Shown: in pieces, positions 1-8,227 of the stretch
Layout: each line of letters starts with the position of its first letter
Position numbering within the stretch: the first letter of the stretch is position 1
NCBI GenBank assembly: GCA_026417295.1
Contig: JAOADN010000001.1
Coordinates: 51,142-115,141, forward strand
DNA length: 64,000 nt
Direction of reading: 5' to 3'
DNA from: Paracoccaceae bacterium
Lineage (GTDB): Bacteria; Pseudomonadota; Alphaproteobacteria; Rhodobacterales; Rhodobacteraceae
Translations under genes and position numbers: made by a program
Notes under the pieces: model-generated
Seen by the model: the letters and a program-made list of their open reading frames with translations, nothing else
The model's database searches: none
Told to the model about the DNA's origin: nothing

Positions 1-524
1 CCCTTCTGGCCCTGACGCTTGCCCTGCCGCTTGCGCTGGCGGCCGGGCATGCCGCCGCCGTGCAGCCCGACGAGATCATGACCGACCCGGCGCTCGAGGC
101 GCGGGCGCGCGCCATCTCGGCCCTCCTGCGCTGCCCGGTCTGCCAGGGCGAGACCATCGACGAGTCGAATGCGCCCCTGGCGCGCGATCTGCGGATCCTC
201 GTGCGCGAGCGGCTGGCGGCCGGCGACAGCGACGAGCAGGTGCTGGCCTATGTCGAGGCGCGCTATGGCGAGTTCATCCTGTTCCGCCCGGCTGCCAGCG
301 GGGCGAACCTGATCCTCTGGATCGCCGGACCGGCCATGCTGCTGGTGGCCCTTGCCATCGTCGCCCGGCTCTACCGGCGGGGCGCGGCGGCAGCGGCCGC
401 CGGCGCGGCCGCAGGAGAGGACCTGTCGGCCGGCGAAGAGGCGCGGCTGAAGGCCATCCTGGGGCAGGGCGAAGGCAGCCCCGCGGAAGTGTCCCACGAT
501 GGGACACCCTCTTCGAGCCAATGA
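1..524 (+). CDS. ccmH: Cytochrome c-type biogenesis protein CcmH (5' end outside window)
   Basis: CcmH is a periplasm-facing, membrane-anchored thioredoxin-like protein. It keeps the apocytochrome c CxxCH cysteines reduced for haem attachment in the System I (Ccm) pathway. The reading frame is open from base 3, and the first codons encode a leucine/alanine-rich stretch that looks like the end of a signal peptide, so the true start lies upstream. The redox motif LRCPVCQ is present shortly after the signal peptide. One membrane segment follows (around ANLILWIAGPAMLLVALAIV), then an alanine-rich cytoplasmic tail. The GTG at 60 is not a credible start because it would remove the signal peptide. 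Other ccm genes presumably lie upstream. Confidence 0.93.
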   Translation, partial: LLALTLALPLALAAGHAAAVQPDEIMTDPALEARARAISALLRCPVCQGETIDESNAPLARDLRILVRERLAAGDSDEQVLAYVEARYGEFILFRPAASGANLILWIAGPAMLLVALAIVARLYRRGAAAAAAGAAAGEDLSAGEEARLKAILGQGEGSPAEVSHDGTPSSSQ

Positions 525-557
525 AATCAATGGCTTGATTTTCGGATTAACGATTCG

Positions 558-1208
558 TCAGGAATTCGGTCCTGTTCCGTTCCCTTCCCCGGCCACGCCG
601 AGCGGGCCGAGGACCGGGGTGATCAGCGCCAGGCACGCGGCCTTTGCCTCGGCCGGGGTCATCACCGAAGGGTCGATGCACTGTTCCAGCCACAGCCCGT
701 CGACGAGCGAGATCACCGTCACGGCAAGCCGGTCGGCCTCGACCCTGCGGCCCGCCGCCTGCGCCGCCCGCCGGATCGCCCCTTCCATCGTCGCGCGGTA
801 GGCGGCGTAGAGCTTGCGGTGTTCGGTGAGAAGCTGCGGGTTGACCGCGATCTCGCCCCAGAGTGCCAGCCAGATGTTCAGGCTTTCGCGCGTGAAGTTG
901 TCGGGCCGGAAGGACCGCTCGATGAGTTCGCCGAGATCGGGCGCCCCCGTTCCCGCATCGTCGAGGCTGTCGAGCACCGGCCGGTAGGCCGCCCGGTAGA
1001 CGGCCGCCAGAAGCCCGTCCTTCGAGCCGAAGTGATGGGTGATGAGCCCGCGCGAGGCGGCCGCCTCGGCGCAGATGTTGTCGATCGTGAAGGCGGTGAT
1101 CCCGCCACGCCCCAGCACCCGCAGACCGGCCTCGACAAGCATCTGGGCGCGCACCTCGGGACTGTAGCGGCGGAACTTCGGCGGCGCCTTGCCGGGGGGT
1201 CTAGACAT
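558..1208 (-). CDS. TetR/AcrR family transcriptional regulator (BetI-like)
   Basis: This is a 216-residue TetR-family repressor. The N-terminal helix-turn-helix spans roughly residues 18-65 and includes TIDNICAEAAASRGLITHHF followed by GSKDGLL, a typical TetR recognition helix. The C-terminal half resembles the BetI ligand-binding domain (LNIWLALWGEIAVNP, and DGLWLEQCIDPS near the end). Its ATG overlaps the end of the upstream hydrolase gene by 8 bases, so the two are co-transcribed. Gene order and the two palindromes in the hydrolase/flavoprotein intergenic region suggest that it represses both divergent operons. The inducer is unknown. It is not next to betaine genes, so I do not call it betI. 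Confidence 0.85.
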   Translation of the reverse strand: MSRPPGKAPPKFRRYSPEVRAQMLVEAGLRVLGRGGITAFTIDNICAEAAASRGLITHHFGSKDGLLAAVYRAAYRPVLDSLDDAGTGAPDLGELIERSFRPDNFTRESLNIWLALWGEIAVNPQLLTEHRKLYAAYRATMEGAIRRAAQAAGRRVEADRLAVTVISLVDGLWLEQCIDPSVMTPAEAKAACLALITPVLGPLGVAGEGNGTGPNS

Positions 1209-3219
1209 GATCGCGGGGGATCCTTTCCTGCCAGTCGCGGCGGAAGATCTCGGCGCCGTTCTCGGTCACCGAGAGCGTCGTCTCGAGGATGAAATGGGTG
1301 GCATCCGAGCTGAGGCGCCCTGTGCTGCGGTGGCCGCAGGTGGCATCGGGGCGGACGAGGGCCACGTCGTAGCCGGTCTCGAGCACGGCCGAGAGCGGAT
1401 CGCCATCGGTGATCGTGTAGCGGGCGAAGCCGGCCGAGGTGGCGGTGACGCCGATATCGGTCATCGTGCAGGCATAGGTCCAGCGCGGGAAGTCCACCAC
1501 CATCCGCCCCGACAGCAGGTCGCGGGTGACGCGGCGGGGATGGGCGGTTTCTGCCACGCGGACCTCGTGGGGGGTCTGCGGCGCGGATTCCGGCGGGTCG
1601 AAGGGGCGCAGCGCGGCATCCTCGGCCCGCGGCGGGCGGACCGGCAGCACGAGCGCGCTGTCACCTGTCACGACCGTCAGCGTCGCGAGTTCCGGCGAGG
1701 GCCAGGCGATCGGCCAGTAGACCGTCGAGAGCGAGACCGCGATCCGGTGGCCGGCGGGGAAGGCATGGGCGATGTCGTCAAGCTCGACCACGGCGCGGTA
1801 GCGCTGCCCCGGCACCAGGGCTGCGGCATGTTCGTGGCTGTCGCGATGGGTCAGGTTGAGAAGGCCTAGCGTCACCCGCGTCGATGCCCCGTCCGGGGCC
1901 ACGTCGTTCAGCCGGACGGCGACGAGCGCGAGGGGCCTGTCGCAGGCGAAATGCAGCTCGAGCCGCGGGGCACCCAGGATCTCGGTGCGCGCGGCAAGGG
2001 GGGCGGTCGTGAAGACGAGCGATCCGGCATCGTCCTCGCGCTGGTCGGTGGGCCAGTCGGCATCGCCGCCGTAGCGGCCGATCTCGCCCGCGGCGAGCCC
2101 GACCCAGAGCGGCGAGCAGATGGCGGCTTCCCCCGGCGGGCCGGCGGCAGCGCCGAGGCGGCCGTCGGCGTTGAGGAAGAGCCGGTCCTCTGCGATCCGG
2201 GGCGAGGGCCAGGCGTCCTCGCCGATCCAGCGGCCGGGACGTTCGGCATAGCAGGTCCGCGGGGGAACGCTTTCCTGCATCCAGACGCGCAGGAGCGGTT
2301 CGTCCATGATGCCGGTGTCGCGCCCCTTCATCCAGTGGTCGCACCAGCGCAGCACTTCCTGGAGCCAGCCGATCGCCGGGGCGACGGCTGCATCATGCGG
2401 ATAGGAATGCGCCCAGGGCCCGATCAGCCCGCGCCGCGGACAGGAAAGCCCGGCCATCAGGCGCGGGATGCTTTCGGAATAGTTGTCCGCCCAGCCCGAG
2501 ACGGCATAGACCGGCACCGCGATCCGCGAGAAATCCTCGCAGACCGAGCCCTGCTTCCAGTAGCCGTCGCGGCGCTGGTGGGCGAACCAGACATGCGCCC
2601 AGGGCGTGTTGGCCCGGGCGCGGGCAAGCCACATGTCGCGCCAGGCCGCGCCGACGATGGCCGGATCGGGGGGCAGGTCGTTCGACGCCAGCATCGTGGC
2701 GGACCAGTCGAAATTGTCCTTCGACAGGCAGCCGCCGATGTAATGGACATCGGTCGCATAGCGGTCGTCGGTCGAGCCGACGGTGATGACGGTCCGCAGC
2801 GCGGGGGGGCGGAGGGCGGCGATCTGGAGCCCGTTGAACCCGCCCCAGGAGATGCCGATCATCGCCACCTGGCCGTCGCACCAGTCCTGCGCGGCGATCC
2901 AGGCGATGGCGGCGATCCCGTCCTGCTGTTCGGAAAGGGTGTATTCGTCGGCGATCAGGCCCTCGCTGTCGCCGGTGCCGCGGATGTCGAGCCGGATGCA
3001 GGCATAGCCGTGCGCGGCGAGATACATGTGGATGCCCTGGTCGCGCGTGCGCGTTCCGTCGCGCTTGCGATAGGGCAGGTATTCGAGGATGGCCGGATGG
3101 GCCCCCGGCCCGGCGGGGCGCCAGATCCTGGCCGAAAGCCGGATCCCGTCGGGCATCGGCACCCAGACATGCTCGATGACCTGCACCTTCGCGGAAAGGT
3201 CGTGCCGGATCGTGGTCAC
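1201..3219 (-). CDS. CocE/NonD family alpha/beta hydrolase (X-Pro dipeptidyl-peptidase S15-like)
   Basis: The product is a serine hydrolase of about 672 residues, probably cytoplasmic, that cleaves an ester or amide of unknown identity. The S15/CocE layout is clear. An alpha/beta-hydrolase domain carries the nucleophile in GISWGGFNG (Ser near residue 124), an acid in SGWADNYSES and a histidine in GPWAHSYP. A C-terminal jelly-roll domain typical of the family follows. I chose the GTG at 3217-3219: the protein then begins VTTIRHDL and the operator region upstream stays non-coding. An ATG at 3268 would run through the operator. The gene is followed by an overlapping tetR gene and is divergent from a TMADH-like gene, so the hydrolase may release an N-methylated acid or amine from a conjugate (inference). 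Confidence 0.85.
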   Translation of the reverse strand: MTTIRHDLSAKVQVIEHVWVPMPDGIRLSARIWRPAGPGAHPAILEYLPYRKRDGTRTRDQGIHMYLAAHGYACIRLDIRGTGDSEGLIADEYTLSEQQDGIAAIAWIAAQDWCDGQVAMIGISWGGFNGLQIAALRPPALRTVITVGSTDDRYATDVHYIGGCLSKDNFDWSATMLASNDLPPDPAIVGAAWRDMWLARARANTPWAHVWFAHQRRDGYWKQGSVCEDFSRIAVPVYAVSGWADNYSESIPRLMAGLSCPRRGLIGPWAHSYPHDAAVAPAIGWLQEVLRWCDHWMKGRDTGIMDEPLLRVWMQESVPPRTCYAERPGRWIGEDAWPSPRIAEDRLFLNADGRLGAAAGPPGEAAICSPLWVGLAAGEIGRYGGDADWPTDQREDDAGSLVFTTAPLAARTEILGAPRLELHFACDRPLALVAVRLNDVAPDGASTRVTLGLLNLTHRDSHEHAAALVPGQRYRAVVELDDIAHAFPAGHRIAVSLSTVYWPIAWPSPELATLTVVTGDSALVLPVRPPRAEDAALRPFDPPESAPQTPHEVRVAETAHPRRVTRDLLSGRMVVDFPRWTYACTMTDIGVTATSAGFARYTITDGDPLSAVLETGYDVALVRPDATCGHRSTGRLSSDATHFILETTLSVTENGAEIFRRDWQERIPRDHV

Positions 3220-3233
3220 GCGCGCCCTGCCTG

Positions 3234-3249
3234 TTGAACAACGGTACAA
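3234..3249. promoter_or_regulatory. Palindromic operator, copy 1
   Basis: The sequence TTGAAC-AACG-GTACAA is an imperfect 16-base palindrome within a slightly longer symmetric block (TGTTG...CAACA). It lies 15 bases upstream of the hydrolase GTG. The same arrangement, TTGwAC-N4-GTwCAA, recurs at 3328-3343. It is probably bound by the neighbouring TetR-family regulator (inference). Confidence 0.65.
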
Positions 3250-3327
3250 CAAAACGTGGATTCCGGTCAATCGACACAGGAAAGCCGTGCCTGCGCCTTG
3301 CGCTTGACCGGTTTCCGGGGATTGCTA

Positions 3328-3343
3328 TTGTACATCCGTTCAA
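3328..3343. promoter_or_regulatory. Palindromic operator, copy 2
   Basis: TTGTAC-ATCC-GTTCAA matches the reverse complement of copy 1 in both half-sites, and only the four central bases differ. It ends 12 bases before the ATG of the TMADH-like gene, so a bound repressor would cover the start of transcription or the ribosome-binding region. The two palindrome centres are 94 bases apart. Confidence 0.65.
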
Positions 3344-3355
3344 CAGGACGCCCCG

Positions 3356-5445
3356 ATGCCCCGCAATCCGCGCTACGACATCCTGTTCGAACCCGTGCGC
3401 ATCGGGCCGAAGGTGGCGAAGAACCGCTTCTTCCAGGTGCCCCATGCCTCGGGGATGACGAATGCCGCGCCGCGGGTCAGGGCGGCCTTTCGCGGGATGA
3501 AGGCCGAGGGGGGCTGGGGCGTCGTCTGCACGGGGGCGGCCTCGGTGGACCCGTCATCGGACGACAGCCCCTTTCCCTGCGCGACGATCTGGGACGAGGC
3601 GGACGTGCGGGCCCATGCGCTGATGACCGAGGCGGTGCATGCCCATGGCGCGCTGGCGGGGATCGAGCTGTGGCATGGCGGGGCCGCGGCGATGAACCGC
3701 ACGACGCGGCTGCCGGGGCTTTCGCCCTCGGGCGTGCCGTGGATGGCGACGCATGTGCCCTTCATGTCGCCGGCGCGCCCGAAGGTGATGGATGCGGGCG
3801 ACATCCGGGCGCTGATCCGCTGGCATGCCGAGGCGGCGCTGCGCGCCGAGCGGGCGGGATTCGACATCCTCTATGTCTATGCCGGGATGGGCTATCTGCC
3901 CTATCAGTTCCTGCTGGAGGAGTACAACCGCCGCACGGATGCCTATGGCGGATCGGTCAGGAACCGGGTGCGGCTGGTCGAGGAGCTGATCGACGCGGTG
4001 CGCGAGGCGGTGCACGGCCGCTGCGCGGTGGCGCTGAGGATCTCGCTGCAGGAGCTGCGCGCGCGCCCCTCGGAGGTCGCCGAAAGCCAGGCGCACGAGG
4101 TGATAGGCTACCTGAAGGACGCCCCGGATCTGTTTGACGTAAAGATGGATTATTCGGCCCAGGACTGCGCCCCCTCGCGCTTCGTGCCCGAGGGCAGCCA
4201 CGAGTCGACCATCGACTTCATGAAGGCGGTCACCGACCGGCCCGTCGTCGGGGTGGGACGGTTCACATCGCCGGACACGATGGTGTCGATGGTCCGGCGC
4301 GGGGTCCTGGACCTGATCGGCGGGGCGCGGCCCTCGATCGCCGATCCGTTCCTGCCGGCGAAGATCGATGCCGGGTGCGAGGAGGACATCCGCGAATGCA
4401 TCGGCTGCAACATCTGCATCTCGTCCTGGCACGACGGAGTCTGGGTCCGCTGCACCCAGAACCCGACGGCGGGCGAGGAATGGCGGCGCGGCTGGCACCC
4501 CGAGGTGGTGACCCGCGACGGCGCGGGCGAGGTCCTGGTGGTCGGCGGGGGGCCGGCGGGGCTGGAGGCGGCGCTGACCGCGGCGCGACGCGGCTTCCGC
4601 GTGACGCTGGCCGAGGCAGAGGACGGGTTCGGCGGGCGCCTGCGCTGGGAAACGACGCTGCCAGGCCTGAGACAATGGTTCAGGGTCGTAGACTATCGTA
4701 TTGGGCAGCTTAGAAAATTGCCAAACGTCTCGCTTCATGCGAGCAGCCCCATGACGGCCGCCGACGTGCGCGACTTCGGCGCCGCGCATGTCGTCATCGC
4801 CACCGGCGCGGTCTGGACCGACGCGCTGTGCGGGGCGAACGAGATTCCGGCAGGGCGGGCCGCGGGACCGCGGGTCATGACCCCGACCGACCTGGCGCGC
4901 GGGGCGCTGCCCGAAGGCCCGGTGGCCGTCTTCGACTTCGACGGCTACTATCTGGGCACGGCGGTGGCCGAGGACCTGGCGGCGAGGGGACTGGAGGTGA
5001 CCTACATCACCACGGCGGGCGCGGCGGCGGGCTGGTCCTTCCTGACCAACGAGCAGCCGCTGATCCATCAGGCCCTGGCGCGCAGGGGCATCGGCTACCG
5101 GACGCTCGAGATCGTCACCGGCTGGGACGGCGAGACGCTGTCGCTGGCCCAGATCATGACCGGCGAGGCGCGGGCGATCAGCGTGCGCTCGCTGGTGATC
5201 GTCGGCCTGAGGCGGGGCGAGGCGGCCCTGCATGCCGAACTTGTCGCTTCCGGGCACGGCTTCGCGTCGCTGGAGCTGACCGGCGACGCGTTGGCGCCCG
5301 GTGCCGTCGCCCATGCCGTCTGGCAGGGCCACCGCACGGCCCGCGGTCTGGGCCTTGCCGCCCCGCCGCGCCGCGCCGCGACGCGGCCTTCCCGACCGCG
5401 GACGTCCTGGCCGCGGGGGACCCGGCCGGAGGTCCCGCCGCGTGA
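3356..5445 (+). CDS. Trimethylamine dehydrogenase-like FMN/4Fe-4S/ADP-binding oxidoreductase (apparent frameshift near 3' end)
   Basis: This is an old-yellow-enzyme TIM barrel (about residues 1-340), a 4Fe-4S site (CIGCNIC, residues 348-354, fourth Cys in VRCTQNP), and a pyridine-nucleotide-disulphide-like domain (VLVVGGGPAGLEAA onward). This is the trimethylamine/histamine dehydrogenase and N-methylproline demethylase family. The Cys that binds FMN covalently in TMADH is Ala31 here (QVPHASG). The TMADH aromatic-bowl Tyr60 is also Ala, while the tryptophan of CISSW is kept. The frame opened at 3356 becomes nonsense after about 5360. The adjacent frame gives a plausible end (RRDAAFPTADVLAAGDP) whose TGA at 5443-5445 overlaps the next GTG. 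One base therefore appears to be missing in the GC repeat around 5357-5380. Expected length is about 697 residues. The substrate is unknown. Confidence 0.8.
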
Positions 5446-6974
5446 GCGCACGCCCCGAGAACCGCCGGCGGCCGGGCCGCGGCGAGCGGACGGGCGGGGC
5501 GATCCGGCAGCTTCCCTTCGGCCAGGTCGCGCGCCGGCTGGCCCCCGTGGAGGTCCTGTCGGCCGACGAGGTGGAGGCCATCCACCGGGCGGCGCTGACG
5601 GTGCTGCGCGACACGGGCATGCGTGTCCTCGACCCCGCGGCACGCGTCGCCTACGGCACGGCCGGAGCCCGCCTGGCGGAGGACCGCGTCCATCTCGACC
5701 CGGACATGGTGGCCGAGCACCTGCGCCATGTCCCGCCCTGCTTCACGCTGGAGGCGCGAAACCCCGCGCGATCGCTGCGCCTTGGCGGGCAGGACATGAT
5801 CTTCGCCTCGGTCGGCGGGCCCGCCTATGTCATGGACAACGACCGCGGCCGGCGCGACGGCACCTTCGCGGAAATGTGCGATTACATTCGCCTGGTCCAG
5901 GATCTTAACGTGATTGATCAGGAGGGCGGGGGGCCCTTCGAGCCCCTGGACCTGCCCGCCCATACCCGCCACCTCGACATCTACCATGCCCAGATCCGGC
6001 TTCTGGACAAGAGCTGGCAGACCCAGAGCCTGGGCCGCGCGCGGACCATGGACGGGATCGAGATGGCGGCGATCATGCTGGGCACCACGCCCGAGGGCCT
6101 GATCGGCCGCCCGGTCCTTCTGGGGATCATCAACACCAATTCGCCCCTGCAGCTCGACATCCCGATGGCCGAGGGTCTGATGACCCTGGCCGCCCACGGG
6201 CAGGTCAACGTCGTCACCCCCTTCACGCTGGCCGGTGCGATGGCGCCGGTGACGCTGGCCGGCGCCCTTGTCCTGCAGCATGCCGAGGCGCTGGCCGGGA
6301 TCGTGCTGACGCAGATCGTCCGCCCCGGCGTGCCCGTCATGTACGGCGGCTTCACCAGCAACGTCGACATGCGGTCGGGCGCGCCCGCCTTCGGAACCCC
6401 CGAATATGTCAAGGCGGCGCAGGCGGGCGGTCAGCTTGCCCGCCTGATCGGCGTGCCCTACCGGTCCTCGAACGTGAATGCGGCAAACGAGGTCGACGCG
6501 CAGGCGGCCTGGGAATCGCAGGCCGCGCTGTGGGGCGCCGTCATGGGCGGCGCCCATCTTGTGGAACATGCGGCAGGCTGGCTGCATGGCGGGCTGACGG
6601 CGAGCTTCGAGAAGCTGATCGTCGATGCCGAACTGCTGCAGGCGATGCGCGAATACCTGCGCCCGATCGACACCTCGCCCGCCGCCCTGGCCCTGGAGGC
6701 GATCGCCGAAGTCGGGCCGGGGGGGCACTTCTTCGGCGCGGCGCACACGATGGAGCGCTACGAGTCGGCGTTCTATGCGCCGATCCTCGCGGACTGGGAC
6801 AATCATCCGAACTGGCTGCAACGGGGCGGCGTGCAGGCGCGCGAGCGGGCCAACGCGATCTGGAAGCGGATGCTGGCCGAGCACAGCGACCCACCGCTGG
6901 ACCCCGCCATCGACGAGGCGCTTGCCGCCTATGTGGCGCGGCGCAAGGCCGAGGGTGGCGCGCCGATGAACTAG
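5442..6974 (+). CDS. MttB superfamily (COG5598) methyltransferase without pyrrolysine
   Basis: This 510-residue protein belongs to the trimethylamine methyltransferase (MttB) superfamily, which moves a methyl group from a quaternary or tertiary amine to a corrinoid protein. The central TIM-barrel region and the ANEVDAQAAWESQ segment match the region where true MttB carries pyrrolysine. There is no in-frame amber codon there, so this is a non-Pyl member, of the kind that includes glycine-betaine and other quaternary-amine demethylases. The GTG start overlaps the TGA of the preceding TMADH-like gene (GTGA), which implies translational coupling. The TAG at 6972-6974 is the normal end and overlaps the convergent gntK stop. 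No corrinoid protein or reactivase is nearby, so the methyl acceptor is unclear. Confidence 0.82.
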   Translation: MSARPENRRRPGRGERTGGAIRQLPFGQVARRLAPVEVLSADEVEAIHRAALTVLRDTGMRVLDPAARVAYGTAGARLAEDRVHLDPDMVAEHLRHVPPCFTLEARNPARSLRLGGQDMIFASVGGPAYVMDNDRGRRDGTFAEMCDYIRLVQDLNVIDQEGGGPFEPLDLPAHTRHLDIYHAQIRLLDKSWQTQSLGRARTMDGIEMAAIMLGTTPEGLIGRPVLLGIINTNSPLQLDIPMAEGLMTLAAHGQVNVVTPFTLAGAMAPVTLAGALVLQHAEALAGIVLTQIVRPGVPVMYGGFTSNVDMRSGAPAFGTPEYVKAAQAGGQLARLIGVPYRSSNVNAANEVDAQAAWESQAALWGAVMGGAHLVEHAAGWLHGGLTASFEKLIVDAELLQAMREYLRPIDTSPAALALEAIAEVGPGGHFFGAAHTMERYESAFYAPILADWDNHPNWLQRGGVQARERANAIWKRMLAEHSDPPLDPAIDEALAAYVARRKAEGGAPMN

Positions 6975-7468
6975 CCACCCGCCGCCGCCGCGACGGCCGC
7001 GGCGACGATCGCGCCGGGGTCCTGGCGCAGGTCGAGAACGGCATGATCCTCGTCCGGGCCGGGCGGCTCGAGCGCCGCGATCTGGCTGTCGAGCAGCGCG
7101 GCCGGCATGTAGTGGCCCCGTCGCGCGGCGAGGCGGCCGGCGATCACCTCGCGCGGGCCGTCGAGATGGAGGAACAGGACCGGCCCGCCGGCCGCCGCAC
7201 GGATGGCGTCGCGGTAGCGCCGCCTGAGCGCCGAACAGGCGATCACCACAGGATGCGGCGCCTCGGCCAGCGCGCGGCCGACCCGCGCGAGCCAGGGCGC
7301 GCGGTCCGCATCGTCGAGGGGCGTCCCGCCGGCCATCTTGGCCACGGCTTCGGGCGTGTGCAGGCTGTCGGCATCGACGAAGCGTGCACCGATGCGCGCG
7401 GCAAGTGCGGCGCCGATGACGCTTTTGCCCGCGCCCGAGACACCCATGACGACGATGCGCGGGGTCAT
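6971..7468 (-). CDS. gntK: Gluconokinase
   Basis: The enzyme phosphorylates D-gluconate to 6-phosphogluconate with ATP. It is a compact 165-residue P-loop kinase, the usual GntK length, with Walker A GVSGAGKS near residues 9-16, the DADSLHT segment that follows it in GntK, and ACSALRRRYRD in the lid region. It is the last gene of the xylose operon and overlaps the upstream SDR gene by four bases (ATGA). Its presence next to a gluconate-5-dehydrogenase-like SDR suggests that a gluconate branch is co-expressed with xylose use. It ends tail to tail with the MttB-like gene, sharing CTAG. Confidence 0.9.
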   Translation of the reverse strand: MTPRIVVMGVSGAGKSVIGAALAARIGARFVDADSLHTPEAVAKMAGGTPLDDADRAPWLARVGRALAEAPHPVVIACSALRRRYRDAIRAAAGGPVLFLHLDGPREVIAGRLAARRGHYMPAALLDSQIAALEPPGPDEDHAVLDLRQDPGAIVAAAVAAAAGG

Positions 7469-8220
7469 ACCGTGGCCGTGATGCCGCCGTCCACGTAGAG
7501 GACATGGCCGGTGACGAAGCTGGCCGCGTCCGAGGCGAGGAAGACCGCGGCCCCGCCCAGTTCCTCGACCTCGCCCCAGCGCCCCACGGGCGTGCGCCTT
7601 GCGACCCAGGCCGAGAAGTCCGGGTCCGCGACGAGGGCGGCGTTCATCTCGGTGCGGAAATAGCCCGGCGCGATGGCGTTGCAGGTGATGCCGTGGCGCG
7701 ACCAGTCGGCCGCCATGCCGCGCGTCAGGTTGACGACCGCCCCCTTGGTGGCGCCGTAGGGCGCTATGCCGGGCCTGGCGAGGGCGGCCTGGACCGAGGC
7801 GATGTTGATGATCCGCCCGTGGCCGCGCGCGATCATGTGGCGTGCGCAGGCCTGGCCCACGTTGAAGACCGAGGCGACGTTGGTCGCCATGAGGCGGGCG
7901 AATTCGGTGGCGGGGAAGGCCTCGAGCGGGGCGCGGGGCTGGGCGCCGGCATTGTTGACGAGGATGGAGATCGGGCCTGTCCCGGCCTCGAATCCGTCGA
8001 TGGCGGCGCGGGCGGCAGCGTGATCGGTGACGTCGAAGGGCAAAGCCAGGGCGCCGGGGACGGATTCGGCCGCGCGGGCGAGCGCGCCCTCGTCGCGGCC
8101 GTTCAGGACGACCTCGGCCCCGGCGGCGGCCAGCGCCCGCGCCAGCGCGAGGCCGATGCCGCGCGAGGCGCCGGTGACGAGCGCCCGGCGCCCCGTCAGG
8201 TCGAATCCGCGCCCCCTCAT
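7465..8220 (-). CDS. SDR family oxidoreductase, gluconate 5-dehydrogenase-like
   Basis: This 251-residue classical short-chain dehydrogenase has the cofactor motif GASRGIG (residues 18-24), NNAG, and the catalytic YGATK with an upstream serine in NIASVQ. The ending FVTGHVLYVDGGITATV is typical of the gluconate 5-dehydrogenase/3-oxoacyl-ACP reductase branch. The adjacent gluconokinase favours interconversion of D-gluconate and 5-keto-D-gluconate using NADP(H). Another polyol or sugar substrate linked to xylose (for example xylitol) cannot be excluded. It lies seven bases after xylA and overlaps gntK. Confidence 0.78.
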   Translation of the reverse strand: MRGRGFDLTGRRALVTGASRGIGLALARALAAAGAEVVLNGRDEGALARAAESVPGALALPFDVTDHAAARAAIDGFEAGTGPISILVNNAGAQPRAPLEAFPATEFARLMATNVASVFNVGQACARHMIARGHGRIINIASVQAALARPGIAPYGATKGAVVNLTRGMAADWSRHGITCNAIAPGYFRTEMNAALVADPDFSAWVARRTPVGRWGEVEELGGAAVFLASDAASFVTGHVLYVDGGITATV

Positions 8221-8227
8221 CGCGCGG

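Noticed and set aside
558..1208. BetI, the betaine-choline regulator
   Set aside because: The domain type fits, but no betA/betB neighbour is present and the GMC oxidoreductase is 15 kb away.
3356..5908. A single 850-residue protein for the TMADH-like gene
   Set aside because: The last 150 codons are low-complexity and overlap the well-supported MttB-like gene in another frame; the adjacent frame gives the family-like ending.
6972..6974. TAG of the MttB-like gene as a pyrrolysine codon
   Set aside because: It is at the very C-terminus, after the complete domain, and the pyrrolysine-equivalent region has no amber codon.
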